Positions 35,551 through 44,352 of a DNA stretch of 48,447 bases are shown here, piece by piece (the first letter of the stretch is position 1; each line of letters begins with the position of its first letter). Source of the stretch: Fibrobacteria bacterium (GTDB lineage: Bacteria; Fibrobacterota; Fibrobacteria; UBA11236; JADFYW01); contig JADFYW010000019.1 of assembly GCA_015232855.1 (NCBI GenBank), positions 1-48,447 on the forward strand, given 5' to 3'. The notes beneath the pieces were generated by a model. It did no database searches. It was not told where the DNA came from and worked only from the letters and a program-made list of their open reading frames with translations. The position numbers and the translations under genes were made by a program.

Positions 35551-37179
35551 CTACAGACTATCAAAATCTACGGTTTGGCAGCCGTAAACTTTGGTCTTGG
35601 ATTTTGCTATGGTCTTTTCTTTTAACTTCGAAAGAACCTTTTCAGGAATACACTGTTCCGTTCGTATTACCAACAATTGCTTTTTGCCTTTTTCAGAATC
35701 ATTACAGGCAAGAATACTTTCAATATTGATTTTACTTTCACCAAGTAGAGAGGCAATAGAGCCAATAACACCTGGTTTATTATCATACAAGAAGTATAAC
35801 TGATGGCCCTGAGGTCTTACCTGGAGGTCTTCATAATGGTCTACTTTCATAATGACGGGCATACCTTCAATAAGTTTGCCTCTAACAGAAGTTTCCAAAA
35901 GTTTCTTTTTTTCATGCACGACAACGTCTACGGTAATAGAATCACCATAATTTTTTGCATCAGCAGGTTCTCTCAGAACCGTTTTAATTCCCAGTTCCTG
36001 GGCTTTGGCATCTGCATTAATCAGGGTTATGTTCTCATTGAGCATCTGGGAGAGTACCCCTTTGATAGCTGGCTTGATAAGTAAGTCTCCATATTTCTGA
36101 ATGCCACCATAACAGGTAATACGTATTTCTTCCAATTGCCCCTTAGAGGCATTGAGAGATGCAGCCAAATGCCCGAGTCCAACAGACAGGTCAAGGAAAC
36201 TCTGGGAAAGATCTTCCGGGATTTTTACGAAGTTAACCAGGTTACGCAGTTTGTTTTTGGTTACCGCATCAATAATGATATCTGCGCATAATTCAGCAAT
36301 TTCAAGCTGGCCTTCAATTGCATTTCCGCATACATGGGGTGTAAGAACGACTCTGCTTCCAAATTTTGCAAGCTTCTTTTCACCGGGTTTTTCGACCAGA
36401 TATACGTCAATAGCAGCTTTGAGAGTTTTATGCTTGGCAAGGGCCTGTTCAAGAGCATTCTCTGGAAGCAATGTACCACGAGCAGTATTAATAAAAATAG
36501 CGTTTTCTTTCATGGAACAGAGAACTTCTTTAGTGATGGAATTTTTGGTCTCTGCTGTAGCTGGCATATGAACGGTCACGATATCACAGGTTTTAAAAAG
36601 CTCTTTGATATCGGATACAAAATCAAAACCTAAATCGGCTCCTAATGAGCTTGAAACAAAAGGATCATAGACTTTAACTTTCATACGGTAACCTTTTGCT
36701 TTTTCGAGCACCAGTCTACCGATAGCTCCCAGACCACCTATTCCAATTGTTTTTCCTTTCAGCTCATTAATGGGATATTTGCCCTTTTCCCATAGGCCGG
36801 TTTTTACAGAATTATCATATACACAAATATTTTTATACAAGGTGTTGACGTAACAGAACACCTGCTCAGCAACAGAATTACTGTTCAGGCCAGGAGTATT
36901 TGTAACGGGAATACCCATTTCAGAGGCTTTTTTCAGATCAATATTATCTACACCGGCACCGGCACGGCAAATAACTTTGAGTTTTTTCGCATATTCAAGC
37001 ACATCTGCGGTGAGTTTTACATTGCTTTTAATGATAATACCCTCAGCTGTGCTGATATTTGTAATGAGTTCTTCAGCAGTGGGTTTTGGAATAACAGTAA
37101 CCGAAAAATCTTTCTGATTTTTTAATTTTTTTACTCCCACATCACTGAGTTTACATGCGACAAAAATTTTCTTTTTCAT
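35551..37179 (-). CDS. serA: D-3-phosphoglycerate dehydrogenase
   Basis: About 542 aa, the long SerA form: catalytic and NAD domains, an intervening domain (about 310-460) and a C-terminal ACT domain (LYFLYDNKPGVIGSIASLLG). The NAD loop is GIGGLGAIGRLVLEKA, the catalytic Arg lies in NTARGTLL and the His in LTPHVCGNA, where the usual TPHLGAS reads slightly differently. It oxidises 3-phosphoglycerate in serine synthesis, which also feeds one-carbon units. I chose the ATG at 37179 because GGAG precedes it; the upstream in-frame ATG at 37206 adds nine residues without a ribosome binding site. Transcribed alone, with a terminator. Confidence 0.93.
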   Translation of the reverse strand: MKKKIFVACKLSDVGVKKLKNQKDFSVTVIPKPTAEELITNISTAEGIIIKSNVKLTADVLEYAKKLKVICRAGAGVDNIDLKKASEMGIPVTNTPGLNSNSVAEQVFCYVNTLYKNICVYDNSVKTGLWEKGKYPINELKGKTIGIGGLGAIGRLVLEKAKGYRMKVKVYDPFVSSSLGADLGFDFVSDIKELFKTCDIVTVHMPATAETKNSITKEVLCSMKENAIFINTARGTLLPENALEQALAKHKTLKAAIDVYLVEKPGEKKLAKFGSRVVLTPHVCGNAIEGQLEIAELCADIIIDAVTKNKLRNLVNFVKIPEDLSQSFLDLSVGLGHLAASLNASKGQLEEIRITCYGGIQKYGDLLIKPAIKGVLSQMLNENITLINADAKAQELGIKTVLREPADAKNYGDSITVDVVVHEKKKLLETSVRGKLIEGMPVIMKVDHYEDLQVRPQGHQLYFLYDNKPGVIGSIASLLGESKINIESILACNDSEKGKKQLLVIRTEQCIPEKVLSKLKEKTIAKSKTKVYGCQTVDFDSL

Positions 37180-37368
37180 GGTAGCTCCGGTTTGGTTTAA
37201 AAGCACATTATTTCATTAAAATTCTTACTATTATTGCGAGATTGCTAGCGTTTTCATTTTTATTTTTGAATGGGAATGTACATTTTTTTTCCTGAATTGT
37301 AAGCATTCCTTATGGCTCAAAAAATGATTAATTTTATAGCATAAAGACAAAAATTGAAAGGAAAAATT

Positions 37369-37557
37369 ATGGGCAAAAAGGAAAGGCAGCGGATTGTTAA
37401 TGACGCGTCAACCATTAAAGATGGCAAAAAAAGGCTGTCCTGTACCAAAGCTTTTAAGTTGAATAAAACCTTCAGAATAACCCTACGTGAAATAGGCAAT
37501 ACCTGTAATGAGTTGGGAATAAAAATAAGCCGTTGTCAGCTTGGATGTTTTAAATAA
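37369..37557 (+). CDS. Small conserved-looking protein ending in a CxLGC motif
   Basis: A 62-aa basic protein that starts at ATG with AAAGGA six bases upstream. It has one internal cysteine (LSCTKAF), a helix-turn-helix-like stretch (ITLREIGNTCNELGIKI) and ends SRCQLGCFK. The stop is 4 bases from the MobBA start. Similar short proteins near molybdenum genes seem familiar to me but I cannot name the family. It might be a small regulator or metal sensor of the following mob-fdhD-moeA operon; that is inference from position only. Confidence 0.6.
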   Translation: MGKKERQRIVNDASTIKDGKKRLSCTKAFKLNKTFRITLREIGNTCNELGIKISRCQLGCFK

Positions 37558-37561
37558 GGTA

Positions 37562-38572
37562 ATGTATCTGAAACCAAAAATAATAGTCGTTGCAGGGGCA
37601 CATTCAAATGTAGGGAAGACAACACTCTGCTTAAAATTAAAAAAGTTGTTTTCAGACTCAGCAGTGATTAAGCTTGGGCATGGGAAGCCAAAAAAGAATG
37701 TGGGTAATATTTTTTATCCTTCTTCAACGGATTTCAAAGAAATTCAAAGAAAATTTTCTGCTGTTCAATATTTGATTGTCGAGAGTAATGCGGTTCTGGA
37801 ACATATCAATCCGGAATTAGTAATCTTTTTGGATGGAGATAAGCCTAAAGCATCTGCCAAAAAGGCCAGGGAGCGCGCAGATATTCTAAGTGGCAAAAGG
37901 GTAGATAAGAGTATACTCCAAAAAATTTCGTTGCAGTTGCAAGTCCCGGAGTCTTTATTGACTCGTGTTGCCTGGCTGGCGGGTGCAAGACCAGAGCCGG
38001 TGAGTGCAATAATTTTGGCCGGTGGGCAGTCGAGAAGGATGGGGGAAGATAAAACCAAAATGCAGATTGCTGGTACTACAATGTTGCAACATATCTATGA
38101 GCAACTTAACATCTGTTTTGATGCGGTGATAGTTGGAACCAATAAGCCAAAAAATGAGTTTAACCATTTGGATAATGCGGTTTTCATTCCGGATCAGCAG
38201 AAGAGCCAAGGGCCGTTGATGGGGCTCTTTTCTACGTTGCAGGCCTCTGGTACACGGCTAAATTTTGTAACCGGTTGCGACATACCAATAATGAATATGT
38301 TTGCTGTAAGGGAACTATTAACCTCAACTATGGACAATGACATAGCCCTGGCCTCTTTTAAGAGGGGTATGGTGGAGCCCCTTTATGCGGTTTATAATAA
38401 AAAAGTGGCTAATAAAGCTGAAAAATTACTCATAACAGGTCATCGGAGAATTGCAGACCTTTTTCCACTTTTTGCAACTGAAATAACAGAATTTACAAAC
38501 AGTAGCTGGTATCATAATATTAATACGCGAAAAGATTTTATGAACTATCTTGGGGACCATGAAAGAGCTTAG
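37562..38572 (+). CDS. mobA: MobB-MobA fusion, molybdopterin guanine dinucleotide synthesis
   Basis: About 336 aa. The N-terminal half is MobB-like with a P-loop (VAGAHSNVGKTT) but is shortened; the C-terminal half is MobA with the nucleotidyltransferase motif AIILAGGQSRRMGEDKT, GPLMGLFSTL and the metal-binding VTGCDIPIM. MobA attaches GMP to molybdopterin; MobB assists. I prefer the ATG at 37562; a TTG at 37541 would add seven residues and overlap the preceding gene. It overlaps fdhD by 14 bases, so this cofactor-maturation set is translationally coupled. It implies Mo/W-bis-MGD enzymes such as formate dehydrogenase encoded elsewhere. Confidence 0.9.
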   Translation: MYLKPKIIVVAGAHSNVGKTTLCLKLKKLFSDSAVIKLGHGKPKKNVGNIFYPSSTDFKEIQRKFSAVQYLIVESNAVLEHINPELVIFLDGDKPKASAKKARERADILSGKRVDKSILQKISLQLQVPESLLTRVAWLAGARPEPVSAIILAGGQSRRMGEDKTKMQIAGTTMLQHIYEQLNICFDAVIVGTNKPKNEFNHLDNAVFIPDQQKSQGPLMGLFSTLQASGTRLNFVTGCDIPIMNMFAVRELLTSTMDNDIALASFKRGMVEPLYAVYNKKVANKAEKLLITGHRRIADLFPLFATEITEFTNSSWYHNINTRKDFMNYLGDHERA

Positions 38573-39356
38573 TTCCGATGATATGCAAAGTATCATAGAG
38601 ACCATAAAAGTATCTCACACCGGAGTGGAGACCGTTTGTAAAACATTGGCCGCGGAAGTGCCTTTTTCGGTATGTGCAAATGGCACTGAACTGGCTACGC
38701 TCATGAGTAGTCCTTCTGATTTGAAAGAACTTGCTTATGGCTTTTTATTAAGCTCGGGTTTTGTTGCCTCTCAAGAAAATATCATTGGGTACCATTTTAA
38801 TAAGGAACAATGGACTGCAGAAGTAAAACTTAAACATATGCCCGAAAAATCAGAATTTGGTAAAAAATTATATTCTGCAGGTTGTGGAAGTGCTGTTATC
38901 TATTTTAAAGGAAGTGATCTTCCCGAGCGCCTGCCTGCCGAAAAGGGGATGAGAGTAGCAGCATCCAAGATTCATCAATTACTTAAATGGTTCAAAGAGC
39001 ATTCACGTAAAGATAAATTATCAGGAGGCTTGCATACGGCCTGTATGAGCCTTGCCGGGGAACAACCAGATAATATCTATTATGATGTTGGAAGGCATAA
39101 TGCAGTTGATAAAGTCCTTGGCTCTGCTTTGTGCAGGGATTTTAATTTTGAACAGTTGATTATTCTTTCTACGGGCCGTATATCCTCCGAAATTGTTTAT
39201 AAGGCAGGCCGTGCCGGTGTTCCCATGATTATTTGTCTGGGTACACCTACCCGGCATGCGGTACATTTGTCCAGCACAATGGGGATTACATTAATTGGTA
39301 ACGCTAAAGGAAATCATTTTTTAGTTTATACGGAACAGGAGAGGGTTAGCGTATGA
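38559..39356 (+). CDS. fdhD: FdhD, formate dehydrogenase sulfurtransferase/accessory protein
   Basis: About 265 aa. FdhD passes sulfur from a cysteine desulfurase to the Mo/W cofactor of formate dehydrogenase. Family motifs are PFSVCANGTELATLMSSP, LKELAYGFLLSSGF, GGLHTACM, DVGRHNAVDKVLG, STGRISSEIVYKAGRAGVP and the C-terminal TPTRHAV. The cysteine loop reads AGCGSA (C109), so the second cysteine of the CxxC pair of E. coli FdhD is Ala112. Single-cysteine members exist. I take the ATG at 38559; a TTG at 38550 is possible. It overlaps moeA by an ATGA. Confidence 0.92.
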   Translation: MKELSSDDMQSIIETIKVSHTGVETVCKTLAAEVPFSVCANGTELATLMSSPSDLKELAYGFLLSSGFVASQENIIGYHFNKEQWTAEVKLKHMPEKSEFGKKLYSAGCGSAVIYFKGSDLPERLPAEKGMRVAASKIHQLLKWFKEHSRKDKLSGGLHTACMSLAGEQPDNIYYDVGRHNAVDKVLGSALCRDFNFEQLIILSTGRISSEIVYKAGRAGVPMIICLGTPTRHAVHLSSTMGITLIGNAKGNHFLVYTEQERVSV

Positions 39357-40528
39357 TTTCGTTTGATGATGCCTATAATATCGTGCTGGATAAAGCTTAT
39401 CGTTTAAATCCCGAAACGGTGGGTTTGGGAGAAGCACAATGTCGTGTACTTGCAGGTGATGTATTTTCTGATGTAGATATGCCGGCTTATGATATGTCAG
39501 CTATGGATGGGTTTGCCTGCCGAAGGGTCGACCTTGAATCTCCTATGACGGTCATAGAGACTATTCCAGCAGGACGCTTGCCCGAAAAAGTCATTGAACC
39601 CGGGCAATGCTCGCGTATTATGACTGGAGCGGTAGTACCGGAAGGAGCTGATGTTGTTGTTATGTTTGAACACACCCGGGAAATTGAAGGCAAGATCCAG
39701 GTATTCAAACAATCCGGCAAGTCAAATATACGAAAAAAAGCTGAGGATATTACATCAGGTGATATTGTCCTGACAGCGGGTACACTTATTACTCCCGCTG
39801 AAATAGCAATGTTAGCTGCTGTTGGTCACGATCCGGTTTCGGTGGTTAAAAAACCGCGAGTGGGGGTTGTTGCTACTGGGGATGAGCTTGTAGAACCCCG
39901 ACATAAGCCAAAAGAGGCTCAGATTCGTAACAGCAATAGTTATCAGCTCTGTGCTCAAATAAATCGCATGGGCTGTGAAAGTAGATATTTCGGTATTGCA
40001 CAAGATACACCGGAATCAGTGGAACACATATTGCAGGCCGCTTTTGAAGCGTGTACTGTAGTGATCTTTTCCGGTGGTGTTTCTGCAGGGGATTTTGATT
40101 ATGTACCAGAAGTCTTAAAGAAGAATAACGTCGAAATTTTATTTGAAAAGGTAAGTGTAAAGCCAGGCAAGCCAACTGTTTTTGGAACAAAAGGTGATAA
40201 GAAAATATTCTTCGGCCTCCCGGGGAATCCGGTATCCACGTTTGTATTGTTTGAGGTGCTGGCAAAACCTTTCCTGTTTAAAATGATGGGTTATGATTTC
40301 CTTCCGACAGTGGTGAAGGCCGTATTAAATAGTCCCATTACCAAAAAGAAAACAGGGCGTCAGGAATTCCTGCCTGTTATCCTAAAGGGAAATGAAGCCC
40401 TCGGTTTGGATTATCATGGCTCCGCTCATATTCACGCGTTTTCCAAAGCAAATGGCATCGTTTCTATCCCCGCAGGGGTAGAAAAACTTGAAAGAGGCCA
40501 GGAAATCGATGTTCGTTTATTAAAGTAA
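39353..40528 (+). CDS. moeA: Molybdopterin molybdenumtransferase
   Basis: A 391-aa MoeA with standard length and motifs: MPAYDMSAMDGFA, RIMTGAVVPEGADVVVMFE, VVATGDELV, RNSNSYQL, FSGGVSAGDFDYV and FGLPGNPVSTFV. It inserts molybdate (or tungstate) into molybdopterin. It closes the small-protein/mobBA/fdhD/moeA operon, starting in an ATGA overlap with fdhD. Anaerobes of this type often use tungsten; the sequence does not tell which metal. Confidence 0.96.
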   Translation: MISFDDAYNIVLDKAYRLNPETVGLGEAQCRVLAGDVFSDVDMPAYDMSAMDGFACRRVDLESPMTVIETIPAGRLPEKVIEPGQCSRIMTGAVVPEGADVVVMFEHTREIEGKIQVFKQSGKSNIRKKAEDITSGDIVLTAGTLITPAEIAMLAAVGHDPVSVVKKPRVGVVATGDELVEPRHKPKEAQIRNSNSYQLCAQINRMGCESRYFGIAQDTPESVEHILQAAFEACTVVIFSGGVSAGDFDYVPEVLKKNNVEILFEKVSVKPGKPTVFGTKGDKKIFFGLPGNPVSTFVLFEVLAKPFLFKMMGYDFLPTVVKAVLNSPITKKKTGRQEFLPVILKGNEALGLDYHGSAHIHAFSKANGIVSIPAGVEKLERGQEIDVRLLK

Positions 40529-40838
40529 TACAAGCTCACATCATTTCTCAGATAGGAATAGTTTTTATCTCTATTTGTTAATAAAACCCCCTGAATCTTT
40601 TATTTTAGCTGTTTGAGTTTTCGTTTTCAATTACATATGAAACACCTTCTTTGAGATTATGATTGCCTATTTCCTTTAAATTTAGGTAATAGTTGCGGAG
40701 TTTTAGTTTATTGCATTGGTTTTATACTCCAATTCATGGTATAATAATAAGGGGGAATCTGTCCCTTGATTTCAGGAACTACCTGTTCTGGCCGATATAA
40801 TAGGATACGGCTTATTAATTGCTCAAAAATATATATGT
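40529..40838. other. 310-base gene-free stretch before the 247-aa gene
   Basis: AT-rich, with no frame of note. A good -10-like TATAAT lies at about 40739-40744, but no matching -35 box at normal spacing is obvious. It could be the promoter of the following gene. No terminator-grade hairpin is visible after moeA. Confidence 0.35.
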
Positions 40839-41582
40839 ATGGAAACGCACACTCACATTTTAAAACCACTGTGCCGGGAAAAATTAACTCCTGCTGATTT
40901 TGAGTTTATGAGTGAGGTGCTTGCGTCAAAAAGAAATCAGAAGCGCTTCTTTGAAACATTACTTTGCGATAACGAAATAAGGGATCAAATGCTTGATGCG
41001 CGTCCTTTGTTTAAAGCGGTGCTTGAGCTAAATGCGGTATTGATGATTTCTTCTTACTTCTATTTCTACATACTGATTAGAAACTTGTTTTTAAAGAAAG
41101 GAATTGATGACCGTATGATGGCAGATTATGTTGCCATGATATTGACTGAAGTGCTTTCTGAATCCCGCAGGCAGGGTGAAGATACTCCCAAAGGGCATCC
41201 TTTCCCATACATCGTCGATATGCTTACTAAGCTGGAAGAAGCCGGTCCCCATGAACAATTTAGGATACATACTGAAATAGGGAACCATACGTTGTTTTTT
41301 ACCGGCATGTTAAAGAAGGTCATTCGAGCGAGGACAAATAGGCGTGGTGCTCCTGGTGTACGGTATTATGAAGCAATGGGTATTCAGAGCTTCTCTCTTG
41401 CGGGTAATGCGGTATTGGCTGAAGAAATGAAAATGGAGAGTCTGTATAAAGACCTGTCAGCTTTTTTTGTTGATATTCGTCAGAGTTTAAACCAGATATC
41501 AAAAGAACATATCTTTCTTTTTGAAACTGAAGAATTAAAAAAGGTGGCCCGGTTGCTTAAAGATATCGATGCAGCAAACTAG
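40839..41582 (+). CDS. Unrecognised 247-aa mainly helical protein
   Basis: I do not recognise the family. The sequence is rich in predicted helix, with no signal peptide, one hydrophobic stretch (VLMISSYFYFYILIRNLF, about residues 68-85) that could be a membrane helix or a buried core, and a basic patch KKVIRARTNRRGAPGVRYYE. It has only two cysteines (C12 and C43), close together in none of the usual metal motifs. It stands alone between the moeA operon and the convergent dsr operon. Its TAG stop is formed by the CTAG that begins a palindromic element, so the C-terminus may have been altered by that insertion. Codon use looks like the neighbours. Confidence 0.75.
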   Translation: METHTHILKPLCREKLTPADFEFMSEVLASKRNQKRFFETLLCDNEIRDQMLDARPLFKAVLELNAVLMISSYFYFYILIRNLFLKKGIDDRMMADYVAMILTEVLSESRRQGEDTPKGHPFPYIVDMLTKLEEAGPHEQFRIHTEIGNHTLFFTGMLKKVIRARTNRRGAPGVRYYEAMGIQSFSLAGNAVLAEEMKMESLYKDLSAFFVDIRQSLNQISKEHIFLFETEELKKVARLLKDIDAAN

Positions 41583-41741
41583 TGGTATGTCCTAAATTGT
41601 ATATGATTTATTCCTCATGTTGTCATTGCCCTGCTTGACAGGGCAATCCATCAAGTCATCGATCCTGGGATGGATCGCCCTGTCAAGCAGGGCGATGACA
41701 AATGCAACTTAAATTCCATACAGTTTAGGACATTACACTAG
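41579..41741. mobile_element. 163-bp palindromic element bounded by CTAG
   Basis: CTAG occurs at both ends (41579-41582, 41738-41741). Outer arms are related (CTAGTGGTATGTCCTAAAT against the complement of the right end, CTAGTGTAATGTCCTAAAC), and an inner, near-perfect pair of about 33 bases (41620-41652 with 41670-41702) contains GCCCTGCTTGACAGGGC hairpins. The left CTAG contributes the stop codon of the upstream gene. CTAG/TA boundaries recall IS630/Tc1-type target choice, but no transposase is here. Confidence 0.65.
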
Positions 41742-41794
41742 AAACTGATTACTCCAATATTAGAAAAAATACATTGAGTGAAATGGGTATAAAA

Positions 41795-41827
41795 AAACAG
41801 GCCAGCCCTTAAAAGGCTGGCCTGTTT
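41795..41827 (-). terminator. Terminator of the dsrMKJOP operon
   Basis: A perfect 13-bp stem AAACAGGCCAGCC / GGCTGGCCTGTTT with a 7-base loop and a T run on the - strand, 24 bases beyond the dsrP stop. Confidence 0.9.
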
Positions 41828-41851
41828 GATATAAAAAGAAAATTGTCGTTA

Positions 41852-43015
41852 TCAGAGGTCTTGAGATACCTCTTCTCGAACTGATACCGCCATTTTAAAA
41901 AGGAACGTAAGGATAAGACCGCCAATAGAATAGATCCCTATTGAAATCATAAGTTCGGGGAACGTTGGCATATATTCAGTAACCTGATGCAGGGGATTAG
42001 GAACGAAACCACCGGTGATCATGCCAAGTCCTTTATCAATCCAGATACCCACAAAGGTAAGGACACAGGCGATTGCAAGATAGCTTTCATTTTTTCTGAC
42101 TGAAGGAACTAGTAACATAAAAATGGCTACTGCCATCATGGTCATTGCAGCCCACATATATGGAACCAGAGCATTATGACCATGCAGACCAAAAAAGAGG
42201 TATTGGAGATGTACCATATGACTAGGCATTTGACTATACATGGCAACAAAAACTTCGCAGAGGAAAAGAAAAATATTTGCTAATAGAGCATAAGTTATTA
42301 TACGTGAAAGGGCCTGGACTGCGTCTTTGCCTGCATTGAACTTTGTATATTTTTTTAGAATGAGACAAAGGATTATAACAAAAGCTGGTCCAGCAGCAAA
42401 AGCAGAAGCTAAAAACCGAGGAGCAAGTACTGCGGTAAGCCAGAAATGTCGCCCAGGTAATCCACAATATAAAAAAGCGGTTACAGTATGAATCCCAAAA
42501 GCAAATGGAATTGAGAGATAGATAAATGGTTTTATCCACTTGGGTGGGGGGACTGCATTGCGTTCACAATCAAGTACGGTCCAACCAACGAGTAAGTTCA
42601 GAAATAAATAGCCGAATAAAACCAAACTATCCCAGAAAAGCACTGAGTGCAAGGTGGGATGAAGCCATAAATTAAGTGCTCTGGCCGGCTGACCCAGGTC
42701 AACCATTACAAACAAAAGACACATAATGATTGAGGCTATGGCAAGAAATTCGCCGAGGATGGTGATTTTGCCAAACTTTTTATAATTATGCAGGTAGTAG
42801 GGGAGGACGAGCATAACACCTCCGGCAGCCACACCTACTAGAAATGTAAGCTGGGCAATATAAAACCCCCAGGATACATCTCTGCTCATGCCTGTGATGC
42901 CAAGGCCCACCTGTAGCTGTTTAATATAAAATATGGCACCGACAGCAATGAGACCGGCAAGGATGGTAACGAGCGTCCAGTAACTTTTACTTCCTTTAAA
43001 AATGGTTTCTAGCAT
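41852..43015 (-). CDS. dsrP: DsrP, NrfD-type membrane quinone-interacting subunit
   Basis: A 387-aa integral membrane protein with about ten hydrophobic helices, of the NrfD/PsrC family. It starts with a short cytoplasmic segment (MLETIFKGSKSYW), has GFYIAQLTFLVGVAAGGVML early, and the pattern DLGQPARALNLWLHP typical of DsrP and HmeB. It exchanges electrons with menaquinone and pairs with the periplasmic DsrO. It lies 15 bases after dsrO and is the last gene before the operon terminator. Confidence 0.95.
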   Translation of the reverse strand: MLETIFKGSKSYWTLVTILAGLIAVGAIFYIKQLQVGLGITGMSRDVSWGFYIAQLTFLVGVAAGGVMLVLPYYLHNYKKFGKITILGEFLAIASIIMCLLFVMVDLGQPARALNLWLHPTLHSVLFWDSLVLFGYLFLNLLVGWTVLDCERNAVPPPKWIKPFIYLSIPFAFGIHTVTAFLYCGLPGRHFWLTAVLAPRFLASAFAAGPAFVIILCLILKKYTKFNAGKDAVQALSRIITYALLANIFLFLCEVFVAMYSQMPSHMVHLQYLFFGLHGHNALVPYMWAAMTMMAVAIFMLLVPSVRKNESYLAIACVLTFVGIWIDKGLGMITGGFVPNPLHQVTEYMPTFPELMISIGIYSIGGLILTFLFKMAVSVREEVSQDL

Positions 43016-43030
43016 GCTTGACTCTCCGGG

Positions 43031-43891
43031 TTAGATAATGTAATAGACTGAAGGTTCTGTGCCCAAGCTGACGTTGCGTCTTACGGAAAAATTGTTTTTC
43101 AACACTTTTCTGACATCGGAATCAGGATCATCCAGATCACCAAAAGTTATTGCTCCGTTCGAGGCTTCTACACAAGCTGGCCATTGGCCTTTTGCCAGGC
43201 GTTCTGCGCAGAAATTACATTTCTCGACCACACCTTTGGTACGGGTGGGAAACTGGGGATTGAATTCTTCAATGTTTGGACGTGGATCTACATAATTAAA
43301 ACTGCGGGCACCGTATGGACAAGCAGCCATACAAAAGCGGCAGCCAATACAACGGTGAAAATCCATGAGTACAATGCCATCTTTCCGTTTGAACGTAGCC
43401 TGGGTAGGACATGCGCGTACACAAGGCGGGTTCTCACAATGATTACACAATGCAGGAAAGGGTCTGTGTTTCACTTCTTCTGCGAGGAACTTTGTCTCAA
43501 GAGAAGGAAATAAATGTTTGTATTCTTCTTCCCAAATCCATTTGATTTCGTGTTTTTTGTTGAGTGAGGGAATATTGTGAATTTTGTTACAAGCGTTGAC
43601 TACAGGTTCCAAATCTTTTGATGACTTAAACTGGCGTGTATCAACTACCATTGCCCATTGTTTGGCTTTTGAGGGCGGAGGATTTTTTTTCACATCTGCG
43701 ACAGGAGCTGTTTCGTCTATTACGGGTTTTCCCATTTTAATAGTATCAACAGCCGGAGCGGCGTGTGGGTCCGGAGCGCGTGGTGGCTCTGCAGTGGTTG
43801 ACTCCAATGCTTTAATTGCCGTGGTACTTAATCCTAACCCGGCTGCAGTCGCACCTGCAATTTTAAGGAATTTTCTTCTGCTGTTTTTCAT
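43031..43891 (-). CDS. dsrO: DsrO, periplasmic ferredoxin-like subunit
   Basis: A 286-aa protein with a Tat signal (NSRRKFLKIAGATAAGLGLS) and hence periplasmic. Iron-sulfur motifs follow: CNHCENPPCVRACP, CIGCRFCMAACPYGARSFN and CNFCAERLAKGQWPACVEAS; an EEVKHRPFPALC strand precedes the first. Together these resemble DsrO/PsrB/HmeA proteins. It relays electrons between the DsrJ cytochrome and the DsrP quinone site. Its start overlaps the dsrJ end in an ATGA. Confidence 0.95.
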   Translation of the reverse strand: MKNSRRKFLKIAGATAAGLGLSTTAIKALESTTAEPPRAPDPHAAPAVDTIKMGKPVIDETAPVADVKKNPPPSKAKQWAMVVDTRQFKSSKDLEPVVNACNKIHNIPSLNKKHEIKWIWEEEYKHLFPSLETKFLAEEVKHRPFPALCNHCENPPCVRACPTQATFKRKDGIVLMDFHRCIGCRFCMAACPYGARSFNYVDPRPNIEEFNPQFPTRTKGVVEKCNFCAERLAKGQWPACVEASNGAITFGDLDDPDSDVRKVLKNNFSVRRNVSLGTEPSVYYII

Positions 43892-44352
43892 TGCATGTTC
43901 TCCTTTAAACTTTTTGACGGATTAACATGGCAATCCATACAGTAAGTTTTTACAGAAGCATATTGATGACATCTGTCACAAAATTCAGCCTGGTTGTTAT
44001 GACAATCAAGACAAGTATTGGAAAGACTCATAGTAAAAATTTTACCACTGGGGCTCGTATAGGTACGTTCTCCCTCGCGCACAACAATGTCTCTCCATTC
44101 ATCAAGAATCTGCATATGGGCAGAAACCATTTCTGATTTTGGAAGTACACAATACCCGGCAGCTTTGGCTTTCGCAGATAAAACTACAGGCTGTATTGGA
44201 GCGCTACATTTTAACATGTTATACCAGATGGGGAAGGTAAACAACCCCACAAAAATTATTAAACCAAGGATTATCCATTTCTTATCCCCAGAGGGGATAA
44301 GTTTCATTGAAGCTGATGCTGACGCATTGCTTAATTCAGCTTTATCATTCAT
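43888..44352 (-). CDS. dsrJ: DsrJ, triheme cytochrome c
   Basis: A 154-aa protein with an uncleaved-looking N-terminal anchor (about residues 26-44) and three CxxCH heme sites: CLDCH (114-118), CDRCH (125-129) and CMDCH (138-142). That is the hallmark of DsrJ, where one heme has unusual His/Cys ligation; C49 in MLKCSAP or C68 in YCVLP is a candidate for the cysteine ligand. It is the periplasmic electron-transfer subunit of DsrMKJOP. It overlaps dsrK by 8 bases and dsrO by 4. Confidence 0.95.
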   Translation of the reverse strand: MNDKAELSNASASASMKLIPSGDKKWIILGLIIFVGLFTFPIWYNMLKCSAPIQPVVLSAKAKAAGYCVLPKSEMVSAHMQILDEWRDIVVREGERTYTSPSGKIFTMSLSNTCLDCHNNQAEFCDRCHQYASVKTYCMDCHVNPSKSLKENMQ

